10,983 nt of DNA from an uncultured Clostridia bacterium (GCA_944376035.1 CALWBJ010000077.1:1-10983); one strand, 5' to 3'. Positions 1 to 7,463 are shown, numbered from the stretch's first letter. A program made the numbers and translations. Notes: a model not told the origin generated them from the letters alone.

Positions 1-5
1 ATATA

Positions 6-1460
6 TTAACCGAGAATAATAAGCGCGCCGGCGCCTGCATCGAGATTTATAGAAAGCGTGTTTCCTTTAACAACTGATTTCTCGCCGTTTTTAATTACAG
101 TGATACTCTTGCAGTCCGCAAATTCCACCTTAGCGTTTGCTTCCACCTGTGTGGAAGTATTGAATATATAAAAGAGCCTTTCTTTTTCCGCACTGAAACA
201 GGATAAAACGGTCTGTCCGTCGGAAGAGTATTTTACTACGTCTTTATGGCTGTCCTTTACAATATTGCCGTATTTCGGAAGCACTCCCTTGTAAACGGTT
301 TCAGACCAGAGAATTTTACTCATTTCCTCTTTACCCACAAGGGCGTTTTCGTATTTTCCGGATACAAGCATACATTCGGGACGGGAGTGCATAAGGTATT
401 TGCCGCATGCGGTAACCTGTTTTAACGCCTTTTTATAATAACCGTACATGAAAGTCTTTTCGCCGTACTCGTTAATAAGCCCCGCGATAGCGTCCTCGTC
501 GCCTATCCAGCAGTTGGGGTAGCAGTAAGGGAAAAGTTGAATACCTTTGGCTCCGAAAGCAAGCGCGGAGTTTACGGAAAGTTCCACTTCATACATGGTA
601 GGTACTCGCATTGTTCTCTGTTTCTCCCAGTACCCGCCGCACTGAACGAATATCCAGTATGGTACGCCGTCGGTTTTATCGTTAGAAAGGCATATCTGCG
701 GCAATTCGTATATCGCTTCGTGATAGCCCCATTTGCAGGTTTCAAGGCTTCCGAACGGATACATATCGTACGAGTATACTTCGGGATGGTAACAGTCGTT
801 TATCGTCCTTAAAAAATTAAAATATTTTTCGCCGTGCGGCTTGTCGTCCGAATATTTTTCAACGTGATTTACGTATCCCGGCACCCTTACCCCGTTCATA
901 TACTGAACTTCGAGAATATTATATGGATTATTATTGACAAGGAAAAGTTTATCGGGGCACACTTCGTCAAAAACTTTTTTAGCAGCCGCTATACCCTCGA
1001 AACTGACTTCACCCGGTTCGTCTACGAAAAGTATTCCGCCGAAAGATTTGTGCTCGCCCGCAAGGCGCAGAACGCGGCGGAGTTCGTCAGCAAGTTGCTT
1101 TTTTTCGCTCTCGGGACGGGTAGCATATAAAGGCTTTCCGCCTTCCGACCTGTTGCCTATATATTGTATCGCTACTTGCGCGCGTATCATATATACAAGA
1201 TTGTACTTGTCACAATATTCCATGGCTTTAAGAGCCCATTCCTCGGTCGGAGTTCCGAACAATTCGTCATGACCGTAAACTACGTTTATTCCGCATTCCT
1301 TTATTGCGGCAAACTGCTCGTCGGTTATTTTCGAAGGATAAGAAATTCCGTTCTTTTCAATCGGAGGATGCGGGGAGCAGTAAATGCCTACCGGCATTAC
1401 GTCTTCACCTAACTGTTCAAAATAGTAACTGTTAAATTTATCACTGTGGATTACAGGCAT
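6..1460 (-). CDS. Glycoside-hydrolase-like TIM-barrel protein, substrate unknown
   Basis: This encodes a 484-residue protein with no signal peptide or membrane segment, so it should be cytoplasmic. The N-terminal 350 residues read like a (beta/alpha)8 glycosidase barrel: strand-like stretches alternate with helices, there is an ILFVDEPG motif with Asp147-Glu148 at the expected end of a barrel strand, YSYDMYPFG around Asp232, and aromatic-rich loops (YWIFVQCGGYW at 268-278, QLFPYCYP at 308-315). Residues from about 415 to 484 look like a small beta-sandwich, as found at the C-terminus of many clan-A glycosidases. Glu148 is the best candidate acid/base; I cannot identify the nucleophile. The start is supported by GAGAGG six bases upstream of ATG. 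It is divergent from the phosphotriesterase-family gene and may share its control. I cannot assign a GH family. It could be a beta-galactosidase-like or uncharacterised glycosidase; the fold call is moderately secure and the activity is inference. Confidence 0.6.
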   Translation of the reverse strand: MPVIHSDKFNSYYFEQLGEDVMPVGIYCSPHPPIEKNGISYPSKITDEQFAAIKECGINVVYGHDELFGTPTEEWALKAMEYCDKYNLVYMIRAQVAIQYIGNRSEGGKPLYATRPESEKKQLADELRRVLRLAGEHKSFGGILFVDEPGEVSFEGIAAAKKVFDEVCPDKLFLVNNNPYNILEVQYMNGVRVPGYVNHVEKYSDDKPHGEKYFNFLRTINDCYHPEVYSYDMYPFGSLETCKWGYHEAIYELPQICLSNDKTDGVPYWIFVQCGGYWEKQRTMRVPTMYEVELSVNSALAFGAKGIQLFPYCYPNCWIGDEDAIAGLINEYGEKTFMYGYYKKALKQVTACGKYLMHSRPECMLVSGKYENALVGKEEMSKILWSETVYKGVLPKYGNIVKDSHKDVVKYSSDGQTVLSCFSAEKERLFYIFNTSTQVEANAKVEFADCKSITVIKNGEKSVVKGNTLSINLDAGAGALIILG

Positions 1461-1825
1461 ACTTCACCTCTCGTATGATTTTTATTCTTTATATTTTTCA
1501 ATTTTCTTATTTGTTTTTTGATTATTGTTTTATTCTTTCTTTTTTATGATTATTCAGTTATTTATTATTTATTTTTATTATAATATCACCCTTATATGCA
1601 ATGTACCATATAATTCAAGGCTCTATTTTTGTGAATTTACATATTAAAAGCACAAACTCATCAAAAGTTAATAATTTCATCCGTACTTTATATCGCTTTT
1701 CGCCATAAAAAAACCGCTATATGCTCTTAAACAATAATACGTAAAATGTTATATTATATTAAACAAATATATTAAAAAATTTCTATATCAAATTAAAATT
1801 TAAAAAGGAGATTAAAAGCAAAATC
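1461..1825. promoter_or_regulatory. Divergent AT-rich intergenic region with candidate promoters
   Basis: This 365-bp gap lies between two divergent genes and contains no plausible gene. For the leftward gene two promoter candidates are visible on the minus strand: TTGAAT (1618-1613), 16 bp, TATAAG (1596-1591), and a separate perfect TATAAT at 1582-1577 without a good -35. Either would give an A-rich leader of more than 100 nt. For the rightward gene TTAAAC (1727-1732), 17 bp, TATATT (1750-1755) is possible. The AT richness makes chance matches likely, so none of these is firm. The octamer ATCACCCT (1585-1592) next to the leftward -10 also occurs in the promoter of the response-regulator gene near 7400. 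No terminator or clear palindromic operator was found. Confidence 0.4.
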
Positions 1826-2869
1826 ATGCAGATAAATACCGTAACAGGGAAAATAAAAAGAGAGGAACTCGGCGTAGTTTCCACTCACGAACACGTACTG
1901 CTCGACCTGACTGCTTTTTACAGGTCTCTGCCCGTAAAAGGTATTTCAGACCCGTCAACAGAAAAAGTAAAAATCCAAAACCTCGGAATACTTTACCGTG
2001 ATTGTTACGCTTTAAAAGACAATCTTATTCTCGACGACGAAAAGTTACAGGCAAAAGAATTGTTATATTTTAAAAAAGCCGGCGGAAATACGGTAGTTGA
2101 CGCATCGCTTGACGGTATCGGCAGAGACCCTCTGGCACTGAAACGAATAGCGGAAAAAACGGGGCTTAATATAATCATGGGGACGGGATTTTATGTGGGA
2201 GAAACCCACCCCGCCGCACTTAAAGATATGACCGACGATCAGATTGCCAAAATCATGACCGATGAAATCATTAACGGAGTTAAAGGCACTTCCGTTAAAG
2301 CGGGATATATAGGAGAAATAGGAATAAGCGAAATTTTTGACGACAGAGAGCGCGCGGTCTTGCGTGCCGCCGCAATAGCGCAGCAAAACACGGGCGTCGC
2401 GGTAAACGTACATATAAATCCCTGGACTGCAAACGGAAAGGAAGCGGCGGATATACTTTTAAAATGCGGCGCAGACCGCAGCAGAATCTGTATAAGCCAC
2501 ATTGACGTCGAAAACCGCGAAGACTATGTCCTATCCCTTCTCGACAAAGGCGTTTTCGTCGAATTCGATAATTTCGGAAAAGAATATTATATTAAAAAAG
2601 AAGTACGTAATTCCGGTTACGGGCTATTCGTACACGATACAGAAAGAGTATCTTTTCTTAAAAAACTTATAGACAGAGGCTACGTAAGTCAGATACTTTT
2701 ATCCTGCGACGTCTGTCTGAAAATTCTCCTGCACCGTTACGGCGGCTGGGGATACGACCATCTTTTGACCAATATCGTCCCCATGATGCGTGAATTCGGA
2801 ATTTCCGAAAACGATATAACCACCATGCTTAAAGATAACCCCGCGGCATGGCTCACGGGAGAAAAATAA
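1826..2869 (+). CDS. Phosphotriesterase-family metal-dependent hydrolase (PHP/lactonase-like)
   Basis: This encodes a 347-residue cytoplasmic amidohydrolase-fold protein of the phosphotriesterase family. The opening TVTGKI and the STHEHVLLD motif are diagnostic. The binuclear metal site can be traced: His21 and His23 (HEH), Glu164 in GYIGEIG as the bridging ligand, His196 (NVHIN), His225 (ISHID) and Asp295 (SCDVC). Glu rather than carboxylated Lys at the bridging position is as in E. coli PHP, so the protein belongs to the PHP-like branch rather than the organophosphate-degrading enzymes. Family members hydrolyse lactones, esters or phosphoesters; the substrate here is unknown. An AAAGGAG at 1804-1810 sits about 15 bases before the ATG, a rather long spacing, but no better start is visible. 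The M24-family gene follows 48 bp downstream, suggesting an operon. All ligands are intact, so the protein is probably active. Confidence 0.9.
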   Translation: MQINTVTGKIKREELGVVSTHEHVLLDLTAFYRSLPVKGISDPSTEKVKIQNLGILYRDCYALKDNLILDDEKLQAKELLYFKKAGGNTVVDASLDGIGRDPLALKRIAEKTGLNIIMGTGFYVGETHPAALKDMTDDQIAKIMTDEIINGVKGTSVKAGYIGEIGISEIFDDRERAVLRAAAIAQQNTGVAVNVHINPWTANGKEAADILLKCGADRSRICISHIDVENREDYVLSLLDKGVFVEFDNFGKEYYIKKEVRNSGYGLFVHDTERVSFLKKLIDRGYVSQILLSCDVCLKILLHRYGGWGYDHLLTNIVPMMREFGISENDITTMLKDNPAAWLTGEK

Positions 2870-2875
2870 AAAAAG

Positions 2876-2904
2876 TTTACAAATCAAAATCGATGTTATA
2901 TAAT
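2876..2904 (+). promoter_or_regulatory. Candidate sigma-A promoter in the 48-bp gap before the M24 gene
   Basis: TTTACA (2876-2881) and a perfect TATAAT (2899-2904) are separated by exactly 17 bp. The predicted transcription start falls near 2911, at the end of the AAAGGAG ribosome site (2905-2911) and only about 7 nt before the ATG at 2918. A transcript from here would therefore lack most of its Shine-Dalgarno sequence. The match to consensus is good, but the position is odd, so it may be chance in AT-rich DNA. Confidence 0.35.
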
Positions 2905-2917
2905 AAAGGAGAATAAT

Positions 2918-4132
2918 ATGGAAATAATAAAAGATATTACCGATACTTCCTCTCTTCCCCGTATCCCCCGGTCGGAATATATTGAAAGAGCAAAAAAGGT
3001 TCAGGCGGCAATGAAAAAAGAAGGCTTTGACTTTATACTCTGCTACGGAAACGAAGCCGAACCGCAATACGTGAGGTATTTTTCCGCCTACTGGCCCTCT
3101 TTCGAAACGGCGGGCGTGCTCATACCGCAAGAAGGTCAGCCGTATCTTCTGATCGGCCCCGAAAGTTACACTTATGCCGCCGACCGCACTGAAATACCGA
3201 TAATACGGCAGTTAAAAGCGTTCAGAGAATCGTCCGACCTCGAATATCCCGGCAAAAAACTCGACACCTTTAACAGCGTTTTTGAAGAAATTTATTCATC
3301 TAAACCTATTAAAAAATTCGGAGTGGCGGGCTTTTCGCTTATGACCATCGGCGTTTACGAGGCGCTTAAAGACGCACTTTCTTATTACGGTGATATAAAG
3401 ATAGAAAAAGCCGATAGGATTGTAAACGACATCCGAATGATTAAAACCGAAAACGAATTAAAATGCATGCGCGCCGCTGCGGACATTACCCGCCGCACTT
3501 TCGATTTTGTACTTGACAACATAAAAGTCGGTATGACCGAGCAACAGGTCGTAGGACTTGCTCTCGGAAAAATGCACGAACTAGGCGCAGAACGGGAATC
3601 CTATCCCTTATGGGTTCTCACTGGTGAAGGTTCAGATCAGGCAATATCAAGGCCGCGCAATAAAAAAATCATGCCCGGCGATATGACTTTCATTCAGATA
3701 GGCGCACGTGTAGACGGATATGCGTCAAGTATCGGCAGAGCGGTAGTTTTCGGTAAAGCGACACCCGAACAAAAATCTCTTATAAATGCGGGATACAAAG
3801 CGCAAAGAGACGTTATCAGCCTTCTTAAAGCGGGCGCCAACGCCGCCGATATAGCAAAATTTCATATTAAAAACGTTACGGATATGGGTTACGGCGATTA
3901 TCTTTTGTACGGACCTTGCCACGGTAACGGTACCATGGAAGGCGAAGCGCCGTGGATTGAAGTAAATTCAGACTATACGCTTAAAGAAAACATGACCTTC
4001 TGCGTGGATATTTTCTTGGGGAATAACGCTACTCATACGGGACTTCGTATCGAGGACGTCGTCTGCGTGAAAAAAGACGGCGCGGAAAATCTCACCGATT
4101 ACCCGCAGGAAATTTTTGAAATTTTAAGATAA
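2918..4132 (+). CDS. M24/creatinase-fold protein, probably not a metallopeptidase
   Basis: This 404-residue protein has the layout of Xaa-Pro aminopeptidase and creatinase: an N-terminal creatinase-type domain (about 20-165) and a C-terminal pita-bread domain (about 175-404). The ending KDGAENLTDYPQEIFEIL is typical of the family. Aligning motifs by eye to the canonical metal ligands (Asp, Asp, His, Glu, Glu), the first Asp is Gln260 (FIQIGA), the second is Ser271 (YASSIGR), His335 is kept (PCHGNG), the first Glu is Asp364 (CVDIF) and the last Glu379 is kept (LRIED). The usual second His of the HE motif is Gly342, and the conserved upstream His is Ile243. Two-metal peptidase chemistry therefore looks lost. 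It may be a non-metal hydrolase of the creatinase kind, although the creatinase catalytic His also appears missing, or a binding or regulatory protein. AAAGGAG precedes the ATG by 6 bases. It probably sits in an operon behind the phosphotriesterase-family gene. Confidence 0.85.
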   Translation: MEIIKDITDTSSLPRIPRSEYIERAKKVQAAMKKEGFDFILCYGNEAEPQYVRYFSAYWPSFETAGVLIPQEGQPYLLIGPESYTYAADRTEIPIIRQLKAFRESSDLEYPGKKLDTFNSVFEEIYSSKPIKKFGVAGFSLMTIGVYEALKDALSYYGDIKIEKADRIVNDIRMIKTENELKCMRAAADITRRTFDFVLDNIKVGMTEQQVVGLALGKMHELGAERESYPLWVLTGEGSDQAISRPRNKKIMPGDMTFIQIGARVDGYASSIGRAVVFGKATPEQKSLINAGYKAQRDVISLLKAGANAADIAKFHIKNVTDMGYGDYLLYGPCHGNGTMEGEAPWIEVNSDYTLKENMTFCVDIFLGNNATHTGLRIEDVVCVKKDGAENLTDYPQEIFEILR

Positions 4133-4185
4133 AAATGCCGTAATTACAATTAACAGAAAGTACTTAAAGTAATTATAGACTTTTA

Positions 4186-4205
4186 TTAAATTGTCTTTAA
4201 ATTGT
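4186..4205 (+). repeat. Tandem TTAAATTGT direct repeat, candidate AraC operator
   Basis: The 9-mer TTAAATTGT occurs at 4186-4194 and again at 4197-4205, an 11-bp start-to-start spacing (one helical turn), 41 bp before the AraC-family start codon. AraC-type proteins commonly bind direct repeats on one face of the helix, so this could be an autoregulatory site. AT richness weakens the case. Confidence 0.35.
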
Positions 4206-4246
4206 TTTAATATTATGGCAGAGTAAAATAATAAAGGAAAAACGTA

Positions 4247-5176
4247 ATGGAAAAACCGCAGATTTATGACGAAAACGGAATACCTGTCTTTACCGCCGAA
4301 AACGCTTTCGGTAAAGGCGGAAAAGTTCATATTCATCTGACCACCGAATATCCCGATTTCGTAGGGAAGCCGCATAAACACGAGTTTATAGAGATAGTAT
4401 ATATAATCTCGGGTTCTGCAACTCATAAGTGCGCGGGAAGCGAATATAAAGTTGGCATGGGCGACGTTGTGGTTATAAACAGCAACACTCCTCACGCTTT
4501 TTGCGAAGAAAAGTCAAACGATAAGTTTCTTGCTTACGATTTGATGTTCACCCCCGACTTTCTCGACCCGTCTATGCTCTCGACAGCGGGTTTTGACGAA
4601 CTTTGCGCTTCATTTCTCTTTTACTCGCTTTTTCCCGAATCTGCCAGAAACGAAGCCGACCTGCACCTTTCGGGCGCCAATTACGGAATGTTCGGAGAAC
4701 TGTTCAACAAAATTTATATCGAATACCGCGCTAAGGAAAAGGGATATACGGAAATTGTGCGCGCATACACGGTAGAACTTTTAATCAAACTTTTCCGTCA
4801 GATAGATAAGTCTTCCGTAAACAGACTTTCTTCTCGTCAGAAAGAGACGGTAAACCGTGCGGTTAACTATTTAAGAGAAAGTTTCCAGTCGCACGTTACT
4901 TTGGAAGAACTCGCAATGCAGGTATTTTTAAGCAAAGACTACCTTAATAAAATTTTCCGTAAAGCCACGGGACTACCCGTAAACGCTTTCTTGCAAAAAC
5001 TGCGCATCGAACAAGCGGCAAAAATGCTTCTTACTACCGACCTTACGGTGGACGCAATAGCGTTTGAATGCGGTTACGGAGACGTAAAAGCCTTTTATAC
5101 CGCATTTAAAAAAATCATGAATACCACCCCCGGCTCATACCGTAAAGACAATTCTTTTTTCAGTAATAACAACTGA
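4247..5176 (+). CDS. AraC-family transcriptional regulator with cupin sensor domain
   Basis: This 309-residue regulator has an N-terminal cupin-like domain (about 25-110) with the pattern HKHEFIEIVYIISG at 43-56 and a second-half motif GDVVVINSNTPHAF at 72-85. A helical linker follows, then a C-terminal AraC double helix-turn-helix (about 203-301): LEELAMQVFLSKDYLNKIFRKATG is the first HTH and the second includes VDAIAFECGYGDVKAFYTAFKK, followed by the typical TPGSYR ending. The sensor domain probably binds a sugar or other small carbon compound and the protein then activates transcription. Its position next to the phosphotriesterase, M24 and glycosidase-like genes makes them the likely targets. 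AAAGGA precedes the ATG by about 8 bases. It follows the M24 gene after 114 bp with no terminator between them, so it may be partly co-transcribed. Confidence 0.93.
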   Translation: MEKPQIYDENGIPVFTAENAFGKGGKVHIHLTTEYPDFVGKPHKHEFIEIVYIISGSATHKCAGSEYKVGMGDVVVINSNTPHAFCEEKSNDKFLAYDLMFTPDFLDPSMLSTAGFDELCASFLFYSLFPESARNEADLHLSGANYGMFGELFNKIYIEYRAKEKGYTEIVRAYTVELLIKLFRQIDKSSVNRLSSRQKETVNRAVNYLRESFQSHVTLEELAMQVFLSKDYLNKIFRKATGLPVNAFLQKLRIEQAAKMLLTTDLTVDAIAFECGYGDVKAFYTAFKKIMNTTPGSYRKDNSFFSNNN

Positions 5177-5283
5177 CTTGAAATATAAATTAAAATACGC
5201 AATATTTTTATATTGATAAATGTGTTATAAGAAAAAAGTTTTTGTCTTAAAATAAAAGAGTAAAAAATTCGGAAAAATTACAG

Positions 5284-5320
5284 ATAACGCCGACCGGAGT
5301 TTTTCTCCGGTCGGCGTTAT
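5284..5320. terminator. Bidirectional rho-independent terminator between convergent genes
   Basis: A perfect 16-bp GC-rich stem (5284-5299 paired with 5305-5320) encloses a five-base TTTTT loop. A T-rich stretch follows on the plus strand and a shorter T run (in the complement of 5270-5280) on the minus strand. It sits between the AraC gene ending at 5176 and the histidine kinase gene ending at 5343, so it can end transcription from both sides. Confidence 0.9.
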
Positions 5321-5342
5321 TCGTTATTATTATTTATTTTAT

Positions 5343-6713
5343 TTATTGCTGTTCGGTAAACTCTCCGAAACTCACCTTTATTTTAGTTCCTTCATCAAGT
5401 CTGCTTGATAAATTTACTTTAAAATTCCATTTACCGCACAACTTTTTCACCACCGCAAGTCCCAGACCGAAACCGCCGTGTTTGCCGCCGTGCGATTTGT
5501 CTACGGTAAAAAATCTTTCAAAGACACGCTCTTTGTCGGCTTCGGAAATTCCTATACCCGTGTCCTCAACCGTAAGGACGGGAACTTCCCCGCCTTTCAG
5601 ACTTACGGTAAGTTTTCCTCCCTCCTTATTATACTTTATCGCGTTTCTTATTATATTCCCCGCAATCTGAGTAACTGCTTCATGAGTGCATCTGATAACG
5701 ACCTCACTGTCTATATCCTTAATAAGAGTTAAATTTTTAGCCTCTATATCCGGCTCGGCTCCGTTTAAGATTTCCAGCACTATTCTCGATACGTTCACGT
5801 CGCAGGCACTCGTATCGCCGAAGTCTATCTCATTATAATTTATTATTGTCTCTATCAGAGCCGTAAGTCTTTCGCTCTGTTTTAAAATGGTATTGACGGC
5901 TTTTTCACGCTGCGCCTCTTTTATGTCTACGTTCTTTAAAAGTTCGGCAAAGCCTTTGATGCTTGTAAGCGGTGTATTCATCTCGTGAGTTATGTTTGCC
6001 ACGAACTCGTTTTTGAATGCGAGAAGTTTTTCATTAAGTTTTTTCTGCTCTTCTATTTCAATTTCAAGATTTTTAACGGCTTTACTTTTTTCATTGACCA
6101 TATTAGCCAATTTTCCTATTTCGGGATCGTATGCTACGACCTCAGAGCCGAGCGAAAGATCTTTGACCATTTTATCAAGCGGACGGAAAACGTAAACCGA
6201 CCATATCGACGCGGCGACGGTACACATAACCGCACATAGGAACAAAATTCCGCTTACGCCCATAAACGTCTCTTTGAAAAGTGCCCACATTGAGGATACA
6301 TCCGCCGAAAGTCTTAAAAATCCGTTTTGAGTCTTTTTACAGTAATATAAAGCCTCTCCCGAAGAAATTTCGGATTTTCTTAATGAATACCCTTCCCCAT
6401 CGGAAGCGGCGTCGACAACTTCGGGCATTTCTGACTGATTTGTAATTTTTATAGCCTCATGACTTTCTCCGTGAACGCTTCCGTCGGACAATATAAAAGT
6501 TACCCTGACGCCGTCAATTTTATCCGAAAAATCTTTCGCTCCTATATCGCCCTTATCAAAATCCTGCTCCTCAAAAATTCCCGCATAGACTTTAAGTGTG
6601 TTTTTTTGAGCATTCAAAGATCTGTTATAAAAAATCTCAACCGAGGCAACCAGTAAAAGCAGCATGCACAATAGCGTTATAAAAAGAGAAAACAAAGTAA
6701 TTTTTAATCTCAT
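5343..6713 (-). CDS. PhoR-like sensor histidine kinase
   Basis: This 456-residue membrane kinase has a TM helix at about 5-28, an extracytoplasmic region of about 120 residues, a second TM at about 151-176, and a HAMP-like linker with coiled-coil character to about 230. The H-box is FVANITHEMNTPLTSIKGF with His243 as phosphorylation site. The ATPase domain follows: N-box NIIRNAIKYNKEGG, G1 VEDTGIGI, F-box FERFF and G2 GGFGLGLAVVKKL. All catalytic motifs are present. I start it at 6713 because GGCGGAG lies 7 bases upstream and this puts it 16 bp behind the regulator's stop codon; a longer in-frame start at 6776 would overlap the regulator gene. It is the cognate kinase of the regulator just upstream and, given the adjacent Na/Pi transporter and Pho-box-like repeats, may sense phosphate limitation. 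No PAS domain is evident. Confidence 0.93.
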   Translation of the reverse strand: MRLKITLFSLFITLLCMLLLLVASVEIFYNRSLNAQKNTLKVYAGIFEEQDFDKGDIGAKDFSDKIDGVRVTFILSDGSVHGESHEAIKITNQSEMPEVVDAASDGEGYSLRKSEISSGEALYYCKKTQNGFLRLSADVSSMWALFKETFMGVSGILFLCAVMCTVAASIWSVYVFRPLDKMVKDLSLGSEVVAYDPEIGKLANMVNEKSKAVKNLEIEIEEQKKLNEKLLAFKNEFVANITHEMNTPLTSIKGFAELLKNVDIKEAQREKAVNTILKQSERLTALIETIINYNEIDFGDTSACDVNVSRIVLEILNGAEPDIEAKNLTLIKDIDSEVVIRCTHEAVTQIAGNIIRNAIKYNKEGGKLTVSLKGGEVPVLTVEDTGIGISEADKERVFERFFTVDKSHGGKHGGFGLGLAVVKKLCGKWNFKVNLSSRLDEGTKIKVSFGEFTEQQ

Positions 6714-6729
6714 TAAAATACTCCGCCGT

Positions 6730-7386
6730 TTATTCGGTAGCGATAAACTTATATCCCACTCCGAAAACCGTAACAATATTCGTTATGCCCGATTTTCTCA
6801 GTTTCGCTACGTAATTGTCCAAAGTCCTTGTCTCTCCCCCCTCATAAGCCCATACGTTACACAATAGAGTCTGTCGGGAGAGCGCTACATTAGGATTTTC
6901 CATGAAAAATTTAAGCAGAGAAAATTCCTTATTTTTAAGGTTAAGAGTTTTTCCGTCGAGTTTTACTATTCTCGTATCCGAATTAAGCACTAATTTACCG
7001 ATTCTCAGTACCGACGGGCTTTTTACACGCCTAAGCGCGGCTTTTACTCTTGCGGTCAGTTCAAGCACGCCGAAAGGCTTTGAAATATAATCGTCTGCGC
7101 CGAAATTAAGCCCCTTTACTTTATCGGTCTCCTTACCGAGCGCCGAAAGAATTATACATATAGTCTGCGGACTGAAAGTTTTTAACTCTTTAAGAACGTC
7201 TAACCCGTTTCCGTCGGGAAGCATAATGTCTATAAGAGCGACATGAGGATATCCGCTCTTTAATGCCGTTTTAAATTCCGCACAACTTGAAAAACACGCG
7301 CAGTCAATCTCTGCCGCTTCAAGCGCGCAACTCACAAGTTCAGCAATACTTTCGTCGTCTTCAAGCAAAAATACCGAATAAATCAT
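6730..7386 (-). CDS. OmpR/PhoB-family response regulator
   Basis: This 218-residue regulator has an N-terminal receiver domain (1-120) with acidic pocket Asp10-Asp11, phosphoacceptor Asp53 in LIDIMLP, Ser81 and Lys103 (SKPFG). A C-terminal winged helix (about 125-217) includes NLKNKEFSLLKFF, the recognition-helix region TRTLDNYVAKLRK and the wing ending VFGVGYKF. I start it at the ATG at 7386; a GTG nine bases upstream is in frame but lies inside the Shine-Dalgarno sequence. The kinase gene follows after 16 bp in the same transcript. Phosphorylated dimers of this family bind direct repeats of about 11 bp, which matches the repeats in front of the Na/Pi transporter gene. That it is a PhoP-type phosphate regulator is inference from context, since the family also includes cell-envelope and antibiotic-response regulators. 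Confidence 0.93.
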   Translation of the reverse strand: MIYSVFLLEDDESIAELVSCALEAAEIDCACFSSCAEFKTALKSGYPHVALIDIMLPDGNGLDVLKELKTFSPQTICIILSALGKETDKVKGLNFGADDYISKPFGVLELTARVKAALRRVKSPSVLRIGKLVLNSDTRIVKLDGKTLNLKNKEFSLLKFFMENPNVALSRQTLLCNVWAYEGGETRTLDNYVAKLRKSGITNIVTVFGVGYKFIATE

Positions 7387-7433
7387 AAAAATCACCCTCT
7401 TTATTCGATTATATAATAAATAGGGTGATTTTT
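7387..7433 (-). promoter_or_regulatory. Perfect 12-bp inverted repeat over the regulator's promoter and ribosome site
   Basis: AAAAATCACCCT at 7387-7398 is the exact reverse complement of AGGGTGATTTTT at 7422-7433, with a 23-base gap. On the coding (minus) strand the downstream arm carries the Shine-Dalgarno sequence and abuts the ATG at 7386, while the upstream arm lies between the -35 and -10 of the proximal promoter. It can act as a DNA operator or, in longer transcripts reading in from the transporter gene, as an RNA hairpin that hides the ribosome site. Confidence 0.65.
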
Positions 7434-7436
7434 CAA
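7408..7436 (-). promoter_or_regulatory. Sigma-A promoter of the two-component operon
   Basis: On the minus strand TTGAAA (7436-7431) is followed after exactly 17 bp by a perfect TATAAT (7413-7408). The predicted start near 7401 gives a leader of about 15 nt that begins just upstream of the ribosome binding site. Spacing and position fit a vegetative promoter for the regulator-kinase pair. Confidence 0.7.
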
Positions 7437-7463
7437 GTTTTTATATGCCTTTCAATCTATATT

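Noticed and set aside
537..1412. Several plus-strand open frames opposite the glycosidase-like gene
   Set aside because: They have no ribosome sites or recognisable domains and mirror the codon pattern of the minus-strand gene.
4182..4215. Full Pho box upstream of the AraC gene
   Set aside because: Only two TGT hexamers (4193 and 4204) keep the 11-bp period; positions 4182 and 4215 do not match.
5200..5215. CAATAT/ATATTG hairpin after the AraC gene
   Set aside because: A six-base, nearly all-AT stem; the strong hairpin at 5284-5320 is the better terminator.
6714..6776. A 21-residue N-terminal extension of the histidine kinase
   Set aside because: It would overlap the regulator gene by 47 bases, has no membrane-protein character, and the internal ATG at 6713 has a good ribosome site and precedes the first TM helix.
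7387..7395. GTG start for the response regulator at 7395
   Set aside because: The GTG is part of the GAGGGTGA ribosome site; the ATG at 7386 has correct spacing.
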